This document shows positions 33,525 to 45,714 of a stretch of DNA of 64,000 nt, in pieces (the stretch's first letter is position 1; each line of letters begins with the position of its first letter). A program made the translations under genes and the position numbers. The notes under the pieces are model-generated. The model had not been told where the DNA came from. It searched no databases and worked only from the letters and a program-made list of their open reading frames with translations. Source of the DNA: Azadirachta indica (taxonomy: Eukaryota > Streptophyta > Magnoliopsida > Sapindales > Meliaceae); assembly GCA_022749755.1 (NCBI GenBank), contig CM040441.1, positions 9,222,890 to 9,286,889 of the forward strand, given 5' to 3'.

Positions 33525-35259
33525 ACTTCAAGCAACTAATAAAACTTGAGAAATTGATTTTAGAAGGTTGTTCAAGTTTGGTTGAAATTCACTCACCCAT
33601 TCAACTTCTGAGTAAGCTAGCTATCATGGATGTACGCAACTGTGAAAGCCTAAACAGTCTTCCACCTAGCATTCCTACGGAATCTCTTAAAAGACTTCTT
33701 CTTTCGGGCTGCACAAATTTGAAGAGATGTCCAGATATCTCATCCATTGAATACCCATCAAGATTAGTTGAAATGGATCTTCGAAATTGTTCAAGGTTTG
33801 AGGAACTCCCGAGAAGCATATATGGGTCGAAATCTCTTGAATATTTTTATCTTTCTGATTGCTCAAAGCTTCAAAGATTGCCGGACTACCTTGGAAATTT
33901 AAGGGCATTGAAGACGCTGGAAATTGATAGAACTCCTATTAGAGATATACCTGAAAGTCTTGGACAGTTTTCCTCACTTGAAGAATTGTATTTTGAGGAA
34001 AACAGTTTTGAAAGAATACTAGAGAGTATCACAAACATTTCGAATTGCAAAAGCTCTGCTTAATCTGTTGTGAGAGGCTTCGATACTTACCAAAACATCC
34101 CTGTAGTCTTTATTACGTGGAAGTAGATCATTGCACTTCACTGGAAGCATTATCAAGTTTATCAGTTCCGACATCATCCGGATATTTTTGGCGCGCCTTT
34201 CGCTTCGGAAATTGTATTAAATTGAATCAGAATCAGGTCAGACAAATAGTCGAATGTGCTCTAAAGGAAATTAATCAGCTTATAGAAACTACTAATAAGG
34301 TATGTCTCAACCTTCCTTTCTCATTGAAGTTAATAACATGAATTAGGATTAAGACCTTAATTTTAATTTCACTTAATTTCTACTATTTTTGAACCATTAA
34401 TTAAATGTATCCATTTTAAATGCTTGATATTGCATTTACAAGTAATTAATTAAGTAAATGCAATAATTATAATCATATAAAATGACCTCAATTGTCAAAA
34501 GTGGAGGCATCTAACGACGCAAAAATTATATAAGAATTTGTGCAACAGATGTGGTGTAATATAGACATTCCTTAATGAAATTGTTAAAACTGATGATCTG
34601 TATCATACAGGTATATTATTATCGTCCTACCGGTTCTATTTATTACCCTGGGAATGAAATTCCAGAGTGGTTTAAGCTTCGAAGCATGGGATCTTCCATA
34701 ATGTTGGGATTGGCACAAGGTCGGTTCAATAATAAATCTGTAGGCTTTGCTTTTTGTGTTGTTGTAGCATTTGAAGAAGACCATGATTACAGTGGAGAGC
34801 ATTTTGAAGTGAGGTGTGAAATGAAATTCAAAACCAAAGATGGTCAATGGCATGTGAGATTTGACAAAAACCCCATTTTTTCTGGAGAACATTCGCTTTG
34901 TCCATTCAGATCATGTGTTTGTGGGGTGCAAATTATGTAATACGTTTTCGAATGATTTTGATGAATATCATTACAATGATGAGGTCTTTTTCGAGTTCTC
35001 CATTTTGCTTAATGGATGGATAGATTGTAGATTGGTGGTAAAAAAATGTGGAGTACATTTGTTTTGCCTCCAAGATTTTAGGGAGTCAGTGAAAGATCGC
35101 AGTAGAAGCTTCAGCAGTACCGTTGAAGAAGAGGAACCACATCCCAAAAGATGGAACAATATTAAACAAACTCATTTACACACTCAAAGTCTCTTAATTT
35201 TTGTAAAATTCTTTTATATATATTTAGTGTATGTTTGTTTATTTTATTTTTTTGGCTGA
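33525..35259 (+). pseudogene. TNL fragment: LRR and C-JID exons only
   Basis: TIR, NB-ARC and exon 3 are absent. Homology begins inside exon 4 (NFKQLIKLEKL, an internally deleted form of NSKQLIKLPDL...NLEKL). It runs through the LRRs to a GT donor after 34299, with a frame break near 34050 (ITNISN-CKSSA stop). Exon 5 starts at 34611 after AG and has YPGNEIPEWFKLRSMGSS, then a one-base indel near 34880 (KNPIFSGEH). It ends with SFSSTVEEEEPHPKRWNNIK. As in TNL5, the usual stop after the basic tail is lost and the frame runs on to 35259. The 5' truncation point abuts a possible mobile element. Confidence 0.9.
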
Positions 35260-35988
35260 ACATGGAATGTAATTTAATTTGTTATATTACTGTTTTAGAA
35301 GTAGTGTTTGTTTTATAATTTAAAATTGACACATTATTATTACAGTTATATTTAAATGAATTAATTTAAATTTTTTAATTTTTAATTTTAAAGCTGATCA
35401 TACAAATTTTTAAATAGTATTTCATTGTAAAAGAGCGGGGAGATTGAAGAAAAACATATGTATTTCCTAAGAAAAATAGGGATCTTATTCCAATATAAAA
35501 TAAGGAAACCTATACCTTTCCTATATGAAACATAATGCTCAGCTAATTTAAATTTTTATTTGACATTAACATAATTCTAGAAAAAAAAAAAGATAACATC
35601 AATGTTATCGTTTCTAGGACTCAGCATTGAGAATCATTTTCAGAAACAGACGTTAAAAATTTGTTAAAAATTTACAATGCAATAAACACTTAGATTTTGA
35701 ATTTCAGCAGTAAGTTCAAATTTTATTTAATTTGTTTTGCAGCATTTTCAAGTGTGCCAACCTTATCTGTATTTACAGCTAAAATTTCAGCCTCTTTTAA
35801 CCGAAAGTATTTTGGAAAAGAATCAGTCTACAAAAGCAGCCCCCAGGTAAAATCTATTTGCAGAAAGAACTGCAGAAAAAAATTCAACTCGAGCACTGTT
35901 CTGTCGTAGTTGCTGATGATGAAACGTTCCCATCCATGGATCAGGCACAGCTGTCGTTAGTCACGTATATGATGCTTGCGACCAAAAC
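35260..35988. repeat. TNL 3' flank copy
   Basis: Homologous to 5254-6393 without the internal duplication. It includes cttattccaatataaaataa at about 35482 and actcagcattgagaatcatt at about 35619. It leads into the cactin tail as in the TNL1 unit. No gene is visible. Confidence 0.7.
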
Positions 35989-36345
35989 TTATCTACGATA
36001 CCGGTAGCGTTTAAAGTTGAAGTATAAGTGCAGTATTCCATTATCAAATGTACACTTGTATCCTCTGCGAGGACAATGCTCCCATTCCTTGTTAACAATT
36101 CTAAATGCCTGCAGTTATGGAGTAACCGGGTGAATAACTAAATCCAATACAAAATAAACAAACAGCAAAGCAGACTTCAAGATCAAGTGAACTTACTACC
36201 TCCTCATTAGGAGGCCCGGCATGAAACCAGATGATGCATGTCTCACCACTGCTTCCATCCTTCTTAATAGCAAATTCAGTTGTTTTCGACTTGTCAAGCA
36301 GGTCCGGGTAAAAGATATTAAATTTATATCCTTGTACAATGTCAT
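35989..36345 (-). pseudogene. Cactin C-terminal two-exon fragment
   Basis: On the minus strand the terminal exon (35989-36108) reads AFRIVNKEWEHCPRRGYKCT and LHLYFNFKRYRYR, then stop TAA. The preceding exon (about 36199-36345) reads DIVQGYKFNIFYPDLLDKSK, then KKDGSSGETCIIWFHAGPP, ending at a GTAAGT-type donor. Both are open. The homology is cut at about 36345, where the strand of cactin homology flips. This marks an inversion or fusion breakpoint inside the gene. Confidence 0.85.
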
Positions 36346-36565
36346 GGCAGAGTTTGAAAAGTTACTTAAAAGGAGAAGGGAGGAAAGAGTCCTTGAAAAA
36401 GCAAAGCATGAGGAAGAAATGGTAAGTTCATTTGCTATTGGTTACTTCATTGTTATATGGATTTAGATTTTGGTTTTGTAAATTTAATCTTTCTGCAGGC
36501 CCTGTTAGCTAGGGAAGGTGCTTATACTGAATTCCAAGTCAGGGAGAAGAAAGAGATAGAGGTAT
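36345..36565 (+). pseudogene. Cactin N-terminal fragment in opposite orientation
   Basis: Reads AEFEKLLKRRREERVLEKAK then HEEEM, a GTAAGT donor, a 75-bp intron, an AG acceptor and ALLAREGAYTEFQVREKKEI. Cactin has KRRREERALEKA..HEEEMALLARERARAEFQ in this part, and the corresponding exons are at about 63595-63375 (minus) in the large pseudogene. Here the fragment is on the plus strand and sits head-on against the antisense C-terminal exons. Confidence 0.85.
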
Positions 36566-36716
36566 ATATATTGTGTGAAGATTTAAGGATGTATCTGGAT
36601 TTGAACAGCTGCATTATTTTCGTTATTCATGAGTAAATGAAACAAATTGACAGCATGCGGTAAATATAACAAATTGACACTCGAATGCATTTTTTCAAAC
36701 TGAACATTTCAATCTT

Positions 36717-37231
36717 TTATGATGCGGTCCTCTTCATCATCAGTGCTGAAACTTCTTCTACGATCTTCCTTTCGTTTTCCGAAATCTTGGCCGTATAAAA
36801 CATTAACGGCACATATTTTAACTGGCTGGCAATAGAGTCTAGATTTTCATCTTCAATATCCACATAAAACTGGAAAAAGAACTCGGTGGTGTAATGATAT
36901 TTGTCAAAATCAAGCTGAATTGTATCACGTAGGTCGAGTCCCAAAACTATGTGATCAGAATTGACAAAACCAATTTCCCAAAGAAACAAAGTGCTGACAG
37001 AGTCAAAATGCCATTGACCATCTTCAGTTATGACTTTCCATTTACACCACAAATTAAAATCCAGGCCGCTGTAATGATGATCTTCAAATATTAGAATAGC
37101 ACACAGGGCAAAGCCAACGACTTTATTATTGAGCCAACCTTGTGGAAGATCCCTTACTTTGAAACTCAAACCAACTTGGAATTTCACTTCCAGGGTAAAA
37201 GGCATAACTCCACTGTTCTTTGAAACATGCC
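36717..37231 (-). pseudogene. C-JID exon of a diverged TNL, inverted
   Basis: The minus strand begins after a TACAG acceptor near 37232 with SYAFYPGSEIPSWFEFQSKG, equivalent to YPGNEIPEWFKLRSMG. A deletion of about 17 bp shifts the frame, and it goes on as LPQGWLNNKVVGFALCAILI, FEDHHYSGLDFNLWCKWKV, SDHIVLGLDL and DFDKYHYTTEFFFQFYVD. The acidic PKRLK tail is absent or altered. It is clearly more diverged than the other C-JID exons here, so it derives from another TNL subgroup. It is the only TNL piece on the minus strand, next to the inverted cactin piece. Confidence 0.85.
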
Positions 37232-38139
37232 TGTATCACATCAATAATCATTTTTAGCAGTAATATCAGCCAATGCCTCCATGACACCACTTTTTTAACA
37301 CAATTACAATTTTTATATCATTAGATCATCATACAAATGATTGAGATTAAGTTTAAAATATGCAAATAAAGTTAATATATATATATATGTATATATACAT
37401 ATTAACTTTATATAGTGCAAGTTAAATCCCCCGTACGGTGGGGAGGATATCCCACAAATTGTGGGTAATAGAAAAGGGTTCTCAATGTCTTGATAAGCAC
37501 AATATGATCTCAATCAAAACAGTCAAATAAGCTTTAATTGCCACAAATGAAAGTTTTCTTCTATAGTTCTTGAGCGTAGCTTAAGTGATTTGAGACGCAC
37601 TTAGTCGCTCCCACATTATTTTAATAAAGTCGAGTAATAATAGAGAATAAAGATTTCATATTCAACTTTCTCCAACAATCATGGCACCTAACAAATCTAA
37701 AGATCAATTTAATGTACTTAAGAAGTTAACGTGATATGATAGTACTAGTTGATACATGGATGTTTCATATATATTATTTATTTTTACTAGAAGTAATATT
37801 GCGCTTCTAAATTTATATTTCTAAGTTTTAATTGTAATTATGTGAAATAGTAACTAATATATGAGGTAATGTGGTAATGAAAAATTAGCTTGCTCATCAT
37901 TTGAGATATATATTGAGAGACATAGTATGCTAGCAAATCAATCTGAATTTCATAACCTGTTGCTGTTTAGAAGAAAAGTCACAATAACATAATCCACACA
38001 AGACAAACCTAATTTGTTTTCTTTTACGACCAAAGTCAATGGTTCAACTCTTAGAAATTGCTGGGAAGTAGGAACTATAACAAAATTTCTAGTATATATG
38101 ACATGATGCATGTGTTGTAATCTCCATCCAAGTAAAGAA
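37232..38139. repeat. Spacer, then RLP-d upstream block
   Basis: An AT microsatellite with a palindromic look is at about 37373-37405 (ttaatatatatatatatgta / tacatattaa). From about 37460 the RLP upstream block recurs (aaaagggttctcaatgtctt; then the caaagtcaatggttcaactc element near 38031, which keeps the W-box-like core). No gene is visible. Confidence 0.55.
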
Positions 38140-38930
38140 ATGGCTATAAGCGTATTGAAGAATGCATCCTTTCTTCTACTACTCACTCATATTCCTTGTA
38201 CTGCGTCTCAGCAAGCAATAGCATAAGCTACGCAATAGAGTTACAAGCTGATGTATTCTCCTTGAAAAGCATAAAATCTTCTATCAGAGATCCCTTCGGC
38301 CATTTGAATTTACGGAAATTTGACAAAACCAGCGAGTACACAATCTGTCCATTTTCCGGGAACGAGCGTTGGAATTCTGAGGAGAATAGAGTAAAAAGTA
38401 TAATAGTTAAAGAGATGAGTCTCCAGGGGCAGTTTCCTCAAATCATAGAAAATTGCAGAAGCTTCACATAGTTAGATCTCTCAGGAAATAACTTCTCGGT
38501 CCAATTCCATCAGATATAGGAGGAATCATTCTATTCCTAACATACCTTGATCTCTCAGTCAACAATTTCTTGGGTGAGATTCCACCAAGCCTGGCAAATT
38601 GCATATATTTGAATAGACTTAGACTTGATAACAAGAAGTTACAAGGTCAGATTCCTCCTCAGCTTGCTCAGCTCAATCGACTGAGGTTGTTCACTGTTAA
38701 CAATAATTTATTGTCGGCGTCAACTCCTGAATTTGTCAGTCTTTCTTTTTCTAGCGACGACTGCGCAGGAAATTTAAGACTCTGCGGGCACCTTCAGAAC
38801 CATGCAAGAAACATGGAAAAAAGTCTAATTTTCTAATCAAATTTTACGTATGGGTTATCTCTGGATTTGCTGTTGTTTATATGCTTTCCACGGTTCTAGC
38901 TTTTGGTCTTTTCCTCTATATGTATTTTTA
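38140..38930 (+). pseudogene. RLP-d: broken short LRR receptor-like protein
   Basis: Paralog of RLP-a. The start ATGGCTATAAGC is at about 38142, but an indel in the signal peptide (ACTCATATTCC versus TTCATTCC) shifts the frame. The N-cap (ADVFSLKSIKSSIRDPFGHL) has the conserved Cys of the FCLK motif changed to Ser. A TAG at about 38469 replaces the LTELDLS leucine or glutamate region. A one-base loss near 38493 (TCGGTCC for TCCGGGCC) and another in the GHLQNHARN cap (near 38788) break the rest. The TM part is still recognisable (VWVISGFAVVYMLSTVLAFG). Confidence 0.9.
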
Positions 38931-40600
38931 GCATAGATGATTCAATATGTAAGACATTTTTATGTGTTCTGAAATTTGCATTCTTCATTAAATCATAAAA
39001 ACGAATTTATTAGTTTATGTTCATCTAATAAAACAAGAAAGCAAACATATCATATGTAATTATATGAATCTTTGTGGTTATAGAACGGGATAATTCCTTG
39101 ACAATATAATATACTAGCATGCTATTACATGACAAAAACTTAACTCTACAAAGCATGAATAGTCTACAATTCGCACTCTAATCCCCAATTTTAGAGATTC
39201 ATAGTGTATTTGCTTCTTTATTTTCCCTATCAGTTATTATTGATATCATAATTTAAAGATTTCGTTTAAGTACGAATTATCTTTTATCTGTTAATACATC
39301 CATTACCTCATGTTGATAATTTTTACTCTACTCTTCTGATTTATACAAAAACTTTCACTTTAATTCTCATAACTTAATTTCCTGGAGCGTGGGCTAAAGG
39401 CTTTAAGGAAGAAACACATGTCTGTTAAGGATAGATTGTAACATTATTCTGGTCTGAGCTATAGCCACATTTGAAAAATATTTATTTTGAAACTTAACAA
39501 TAAATCTTAGTATTCATATCAAATAAAAACATTTTCTTCTACTTGTAACTTTACCTTCTCCAACCTCTATGGCATGGATTATTTTTCATTATTTATTTTG
39601 CAAATATTTTCTTTTAAAATTAATGTTAAAAATAAATTTTAAATATTTAAAAGAAAACATAATATATTCAAAATTAAATTGAAAATACACATAGAAATTA
39701 TAATTAAAACATGTTGTAAAAATTGTGAAATAATAACACAAATCCTAGGTAATGTTTTTTTTTTTTTTGTTTGAAGTTTGAATATAATTGAAATATGAAT
39801 TTAATATGTTTATTTTTTTAACTTTAAATGTTTGAATATAAATATTAAATTATTTATTTTTATAGAAAATAAAAAATTTAAAGCTGATATATTAACATAT
39901 ATATTTTAAAAAATCTCAAATATAAATTAAGTTATTATCATATATATAAATGTTAAATAATAAAATAAAGGTATTATTAATAAACAAAATATTTAATTTA
40001 ATAAATTATACTAGGAAGTCCCCTTAGAATTAAAAATATCCGTAAATTCCCTGGTCAAGCCGATTTACGACCGAAAAACTGTGCAGAACATGGAAGCTGA
40101 AAAGATCATAAAGTTAATTAACGAATACCTCTCTAAGGTTTCAAAAGATTACAATTAGATTTAATGTTTGGTAAATATTCCAAATACATACCTTTAATTT
40201 AAGCTTCAATCACTTTTGTGGGCCGTCAAGAGCATTTGTAAATATTATCATACTTTTTATCTAAATTTGATTTCTCAAAATCTCAGGGAGCTATTAGTTA
40301 ATAATCCAAAATAATATTACCCCACTTTTTAAGTCAAACTTGCGTGTAAATCTGGGTTTCTCGTTTTCAGAGTACAAAAATAATCTGGCATTCTTTTCAA
40401 TCAATACGATTGAATTTGGCTTCAAATATCACCAAATGAATCAACGTACAATTAATTAATCAGTGAATATTTACAAAGTGATTAATTTTTATTTTAAAAA
40501 ATTAAAATAATCATCGTAATAATGATAATCTAAACAATTCAATAATAAATTAATTTTTTTCTTTTGTCTTTTTTCTTTTGTTTTTTCATTGACCGATATT
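38931..40600. other. RLP-d 3' flank and AT-rich spacer
   Basis: 38931-39480 is the RLP 3' flank (gcatgaatagtctacaattc at about 39154). 39480-40350 is AT-rich and single-copy without visible features. From about 40360 the TNL upstream flank starts again (aataatctggcattcttttc, then the conserved proximal block at 40610-40760). Confidence 0.5.
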
Positions 40601-40779
40601 TTTAATTATTTCGATCGCTTTCTTTCTAGCTGTCTTTAACGCTTACCGTAATTTTCAATTCCAATTTGGCCTGCCATTCAATGCATCTTCCACGAAATTA
40701 TTAAAAGAACAATAGAAAAAGAAATGAAATTAGCATGAAGCTTCCAGGAAGTTTCAAGGAGGTAGCTAGCTAATGCATT

Positions 40780-40787
40780 TATAAATA
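40780..40787 (+). promoter_or_regulatory. Likely TATA box of TNL3
   Basis: tataaata lies 52 bp before the TNL3 ATG, directly after the shared agctagcta element, at the same place as the TATA-like run of TNL2. Confidence 0.5.
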
Positions 40788-40838
40788 TGCAGTACAGATC
40801 AATTTTTCAGTATTCTAAATCACTAATTGATTACCGTG

Positions 40839-43800
40839 ATGGCTTTTTCTTCTTCCATTCCTCGAACCAAATATGATGTTTTTCTTAGTTTCAAAGGTGA
40901 AGATACTCGCGATAACTTCACTAGCCATCTCTATTCAGCTTTGTGTCGAAAACAAATTCAAACTTTCATTGACAACCAACTTATTAAAGGAGATGAAATT
41001 TCACCGTCTCTTATTAACGAAATTGAAGGATCAGACATTTCGGTTGTCATTTTCTCAGAAGGGTATGCTTCTTCTAGATGGTGTCTTGATGAACTTGTAA
41101 AGATCCTAAAATGCAAGAATTTGCATGGACAAATTGTGATACCAGTTTTTTATCACGTTGATCCATCAGATGTGAGAAACCAAACCGGAATTTTCGGGGA
41201 TTTGTTTTCAAAACTTGAAGAATGCTTCCAAGAAAGGTTAGATAAGCTGCGGAGTTGGAGGATTGCTTTGAGGGAAGTTGCCAATTTATCTGGTTTTGAT
41301 TCTCGTGTTATAAAGTAAGTGCAGTACATTTCTCATAAAAATATTACATTTATAACAAAAATGATTTGATAAGTTGTATAAAATTGATATTAAATGTTGT
41401 TAGATTAGTTTTTGTGAAGATTAGGTAGTGTTACATTGGTAATTATTTTTTTTTATCAAGTATCAGTAGCTAACCTCTATATTAAATTAGCCATTGGAAC
41501 TAAAATTGCACTGTCTTTCTCTTTTTCTTTTTTTGTTCATTTGAACTTACTATTACTTCTTATATTTTGCTAGACCTGAATCAGAACTTATAGAAAAGAT
41601 TATCGATAACATTTTGAGGAAGTTGAAAGATAAGGTTGAAAGTTACGACGAAGAGCATCTAATGGGCGTGGAATCATGTATTAAAGAAATTGAATCACTA
41701 TTAAGTATTGGGTCAACTAGTGTTTACACTTTAGGTATTTGGGGTATGGGTGGTATTGGCAAGACAACAATTGCTCGTACCATTTTGAAGAAAATAGCTA
41801 GTCATTTTGATGGTTTTTGCTTCATTGAAAATGTTAGAGAGGAAGAAGATAAAAATAAAGGATTAGCACACTTGCGACAACAACTGTTTTCTACATTATT
41901 AGAGGATGAAAATGTGAAGATTGATGTTCTTGATAATAGCTTTAACCTTCGAAGGCTTAGACGTAAGAAAGTTTTCATTGTCTTTGATGATGTAACTTGT
42001 TTAAAACAAATAGAATCTTTGATTGGAAATCTTTATCATATTGGTCAAGGGAGTCGCATCATAATCACAACAAGAGATAAACAAGTCCTTAGAATTTGTA
42101 AAGTGAATGAAATATACAAGATGAAGGGATTGTTATTGAGGGATGCCCTTGAGCTTTTTAATCAATGTGCTTTCAAGCAAAATCGTCCCAATATAGGCTA
42201 TGAGGAATTGTCATTCGAGATTCTAGAGTATGCCGGTGGTAATCCTTTAGCTCTTAAAGTTTTGGGTTACTTTTTACTTGGAAAGGGGAAAAAAGTTTGG
42301 AGAAGTGCAATAGAGAAATTAAAAAGAATTCCTAATAAAGATATTCAAAAGGTGCTAAAAATAAGTTATGATGAGTTGGATGATGAAGAGCAAAATATTT
42401 TTCTAGATATTGCATGTTTTTTTAAAGGAGAGGATATAGATTATATAAAAACATTTTTGGATGGGTGTGGCTTCTTTGCAAACATAGGAATACGTGTTCT
42501 TGTCAATAAATGTCTGATAATTATATCAAAAAATAGCATAACTATGCATGATTTGTTGCAAGAAATGGGTAAAGAAATTGTTCGACAAGAATCTATAAAT
42601 TATCTTGGGAAGCGTAGTAGGTTATGGCATCATGAAGATATCTATGAAGTTTTGACGTATAACATGGTAAGTTTGTTATGTTTTTCACTTCTTTTTTTTT
42701 CATATTTATATACTTATAATTATAGACAAATTAATGACTCAGAAAAGTAGTCAAAGAGTAAAAATGAAATAATAACAATGATGAGTAGATGTTGTAGCAC
42801 AATAAATTGGAGTATTTCTGTATAAGGAAAATTCATGAATATTATTGTCTTAATGCATTAGTAATTGCTAGTTTGGTCCCTTTCTACTAATTGTTGGCTT
42901 GAATTATATATATAAAAATTTGATTCTAATGTTTGGCCTCCAATTTATTATTAGGGGACTAAGACGGTTTAGGGCATCTCTTTTGATATGTCTAAAGTGG
43001 AAAAGATACACTTAAATCCGTGTGTCTTCACAAATATGCGTAATTGAGATTTTTAAAATTTTATGGAGAGAATAAGTGTAAATTATCTCATTTTTGTGGC
43101 TCAAGATTTTCCGAAGTGAGGTATTTTCGCTGGGATGGATATCCGGTAAAATCATTTCCTTTGCATAGTCATTCTGGCAACCTTGTTTCACTTGAATTGC
43201 GTGACAGTGGCATTGAAGAGCTTTGGGATGGTATTAAGGTATATCTTAATATTTTTATGGCACTTTCAGCATTAATGGTAAATATTATAGATGATAATTA
43301 TTTGTGTTGGAGTCTCTCTCTAATTTTTTTTTCCTTTAAATATTTTTGGCAGAATCTTGTTAAGCTAAAACATATAGACCTCAGTAACTCCAAGAAAGTG
43401 ATAAAACTTCCAGACCTCTCAAAGGCCCCAAATCTTAAAAAATTGAGTTTAGAAGGTTGTTCAAGTTTGGTTGACACTCACTCATCTATTCAACTTCTGA
43501 GTAAGCTAGTTATCATGGATCTACGCAACTGTGAAAGCCTAAAGAGCCTTCCACCTAGCATTTGTACGGAATCTCTTCAAACACTTCTTCTTTCGGGCTG
43601 CACAAATTTAAAGAGATTTCCTGAGATCTCATCCATTGAGTATCCATCAAGATTAGTTAAATTAGATCTTCGATATTGTTCAAGGCTTGAGCATCTCCCG
43701 AGAAGCATAGGTAAGTTGAAATCTCTTCAACATTTGAATCTCTGTGATTGCTCAAAGCTTCAAAGATTGCCAGATGAACTTGGAAATTTAGAAGCATTGA

Positions 43801-45074
43801 AGACGCTGGATATTGAAAGAACTCCTATTAGAGAAATACCTGAGAGTCTTGGCCAGTTATCCTCTCTCAAAGAATTGTGTCTTGAGAAAAACAATTTTGA
43901 GAGAATACCAGAGAGTATTATAAACCTTTCGAACTTGAAACAGCTCAGCTTAAGCTATTGTAAGAGGCTTCGATACTTACCAAAACTTCCCTGTAATCTA
44001 TATTACGTGGAAGCAGATCATTGCAATTCGCTGGAAGCATTATCAAGTTCATCAGTTCGAACAGCATCCGGTCATTGGAGCGCCTTTGACTTGAGAAATT
44101 GTTTTCAATTGAATCACAATCAAGTCAGAAAAATAGTCGAATATGCTCTGAAGGAAATTCAGCTTAGAGTAACTGCATGGTTCAAAGAATCGAATAAGGT
44201 ATGCTGCAAACTCTCTCTCTCTCTCTTTTCATTTAATTTAATAACATGGGTTAGGATTAAGAGCCTTAATTTTAATTTTACATAATTTCCACTATTTTTG
44301 AGCCAGTAATTAAGTTTATCCGTTTTAAATGCTTGATATTGCATCTTAAAAATATGTTCATTAAACAAACACAATAATAATGCTCATGTAGTATGATCTC
44401 AATTGTTAAAATGTGGAGTAATCTAACGATGCAAAAATTATATAAGAACTTGTGTATGTGGTGTCATATAGACATTCGATCCCTGATGGTAATTGTTAAA
44501 AGTGATGATCTATATCATACAGGCATATGGTGGTCCTACTGGTTCTATTTATTACCCAGGGAATGAAATTCCGGAGTGCTTTAAGCTTCGAAGCATGGGA
44601 TCTTGCATAACGTTGGAATTGCCACAAGGTTGGTTCAATAATAGGTGTTTAGGCTTTGCGTTTTGTGTTGTTGTAGCATTTGAAGAAGACCATGATTACA
44701 GTGGAGAGGGTTTTGATTTGTGGTGTGAAATGAAATTCAAAACCAAAGATGGTCAACGGCATGTCAGATTTGGCAAAAACCCCTTTTTATTGGAGAACAT
44801 TCGCTTTGTCCATTCAGATCACGTATTTGTGGGGTACAAATTATCTTATTATACATTTCCGAATGATTTTGATGAATATCATTACAGTAATGAGGTCTTT
44901 TTCCAGTTCTCCATTATGCATTATGAAGATACAGATCGTAGAGGGGTGGTGAAAAAATGTGGAGTGCATTTGTGTTGCCTCCAAGATTTTGGGAAGTCGA
45001 TGAAAGATCGCAGTAGAAGTTTCAGCAGTACTGATGAAGAAGAGAAACCAGTTCCCAAAAGATTTAAATATTGA
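40839..45074 (+). pseudogene. TNL3: TNL with an open TIR-NB half and a broken exon 3
   Basis: Exons: 40839-41314 (TIR), 41574-42666 (NB-ARC), 42955-43249 (exon 3), 43353-44198 (LRR) and 44523-45074 (C-JID). Exons 1 and 2 are open and have the same phase as TNL2. They hold KYDVFLSFKGEDTRDNF, the putative catalytic Glu in INEIEGS, SRWCLDEL, GMGGIGKTT, VFDDV, GNPLAL and MHD. Exon 3 has TAG at 42970-42972 (sixth codon) and a one-base deletion near 43042 (CGTAATTGAG for CGTAAGTTGAG). Exons 4 and 5 are open and end SFSSTDEEEKPVPKRFKY. As read, the locus would give a TIR-NB protein of about 528 residues, so a truncated but functional TN product is possible. The downstream half is otherwise little damaged, which points to recent loss. 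Confidence 0.88.
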
Positions 45075-45714
45075 ACAAGTTCTTCATTTACACCCTCAAG
45101 GCTCTTATTTTTTGTAGAATTTTTTAAATATATTTAGTGCATGTTTATTATTTTGACTGAACATGAAACGTAATTTAATTTGTTATCTTAAAGTTTTAGT
45201 TGTGTTTTGTTTTTAATTTAAAACTGAAACATTATTTTTATAGTTATATTTATATGAAATTAAGTTTTTTTTTTTTAATTTTTAATGTAAAGCTGATCAT
45301 TCAAATTTTTAAATAATATCTCATTGTTAAAGGAAGAGTGGGGAGATCTGAGTAGGGATGATAATGGGAAAGAATGGGGGTGCAGAGGCCTATCATGTTT
45401 CCTATCTCGTTTTGGTTTTGATCCTCATTTTTCACTCATTTCCCATTAAAATTTAATAATTTATTTTTCCTATTTTCATATTTATTTATATTAAATGCTA
45501 TCTAAAATGTCATTAATATATTTTAGTATTATTAATGTGTAATCGTTATATTAAAAATATAAATTTAATTACTTGATTAAAAAAATTGTGAATTATAAAA
45601 TTGTTATATAAATTAATGTTGGGGAGGTAAACACACATTTCAGAAATATATATTAGGGGTAAAGTGGGCATTTCAACAAAAACCAAGGGGTAACTGCACT
45701 TTTCTGTGTTAAGC
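45075..45714. repeat. TNL3 3' flank and unrelated insertion
   Basis: 45075-45345 is the shared TNL 3' flank up to agagtggggagat. The homology then stops, and a different sequence (gtagggatgataatgggaaa, then AT-rich) runs to an abrupt join with the RLP tail at about 45715. The insert's start resembles common plant dispersed repeats (gggatgataatggg), but I cannot classify it. Confidence 0.5.

Noticed and set aside
37373..37405. Palindromic AT stretch considered as a hairpin or microRNA precursor
   Set aside because: It is an (AT)n microsatellite with short flanking inverted words and lacks the long imperfect arms of a plant miRNA precursor.
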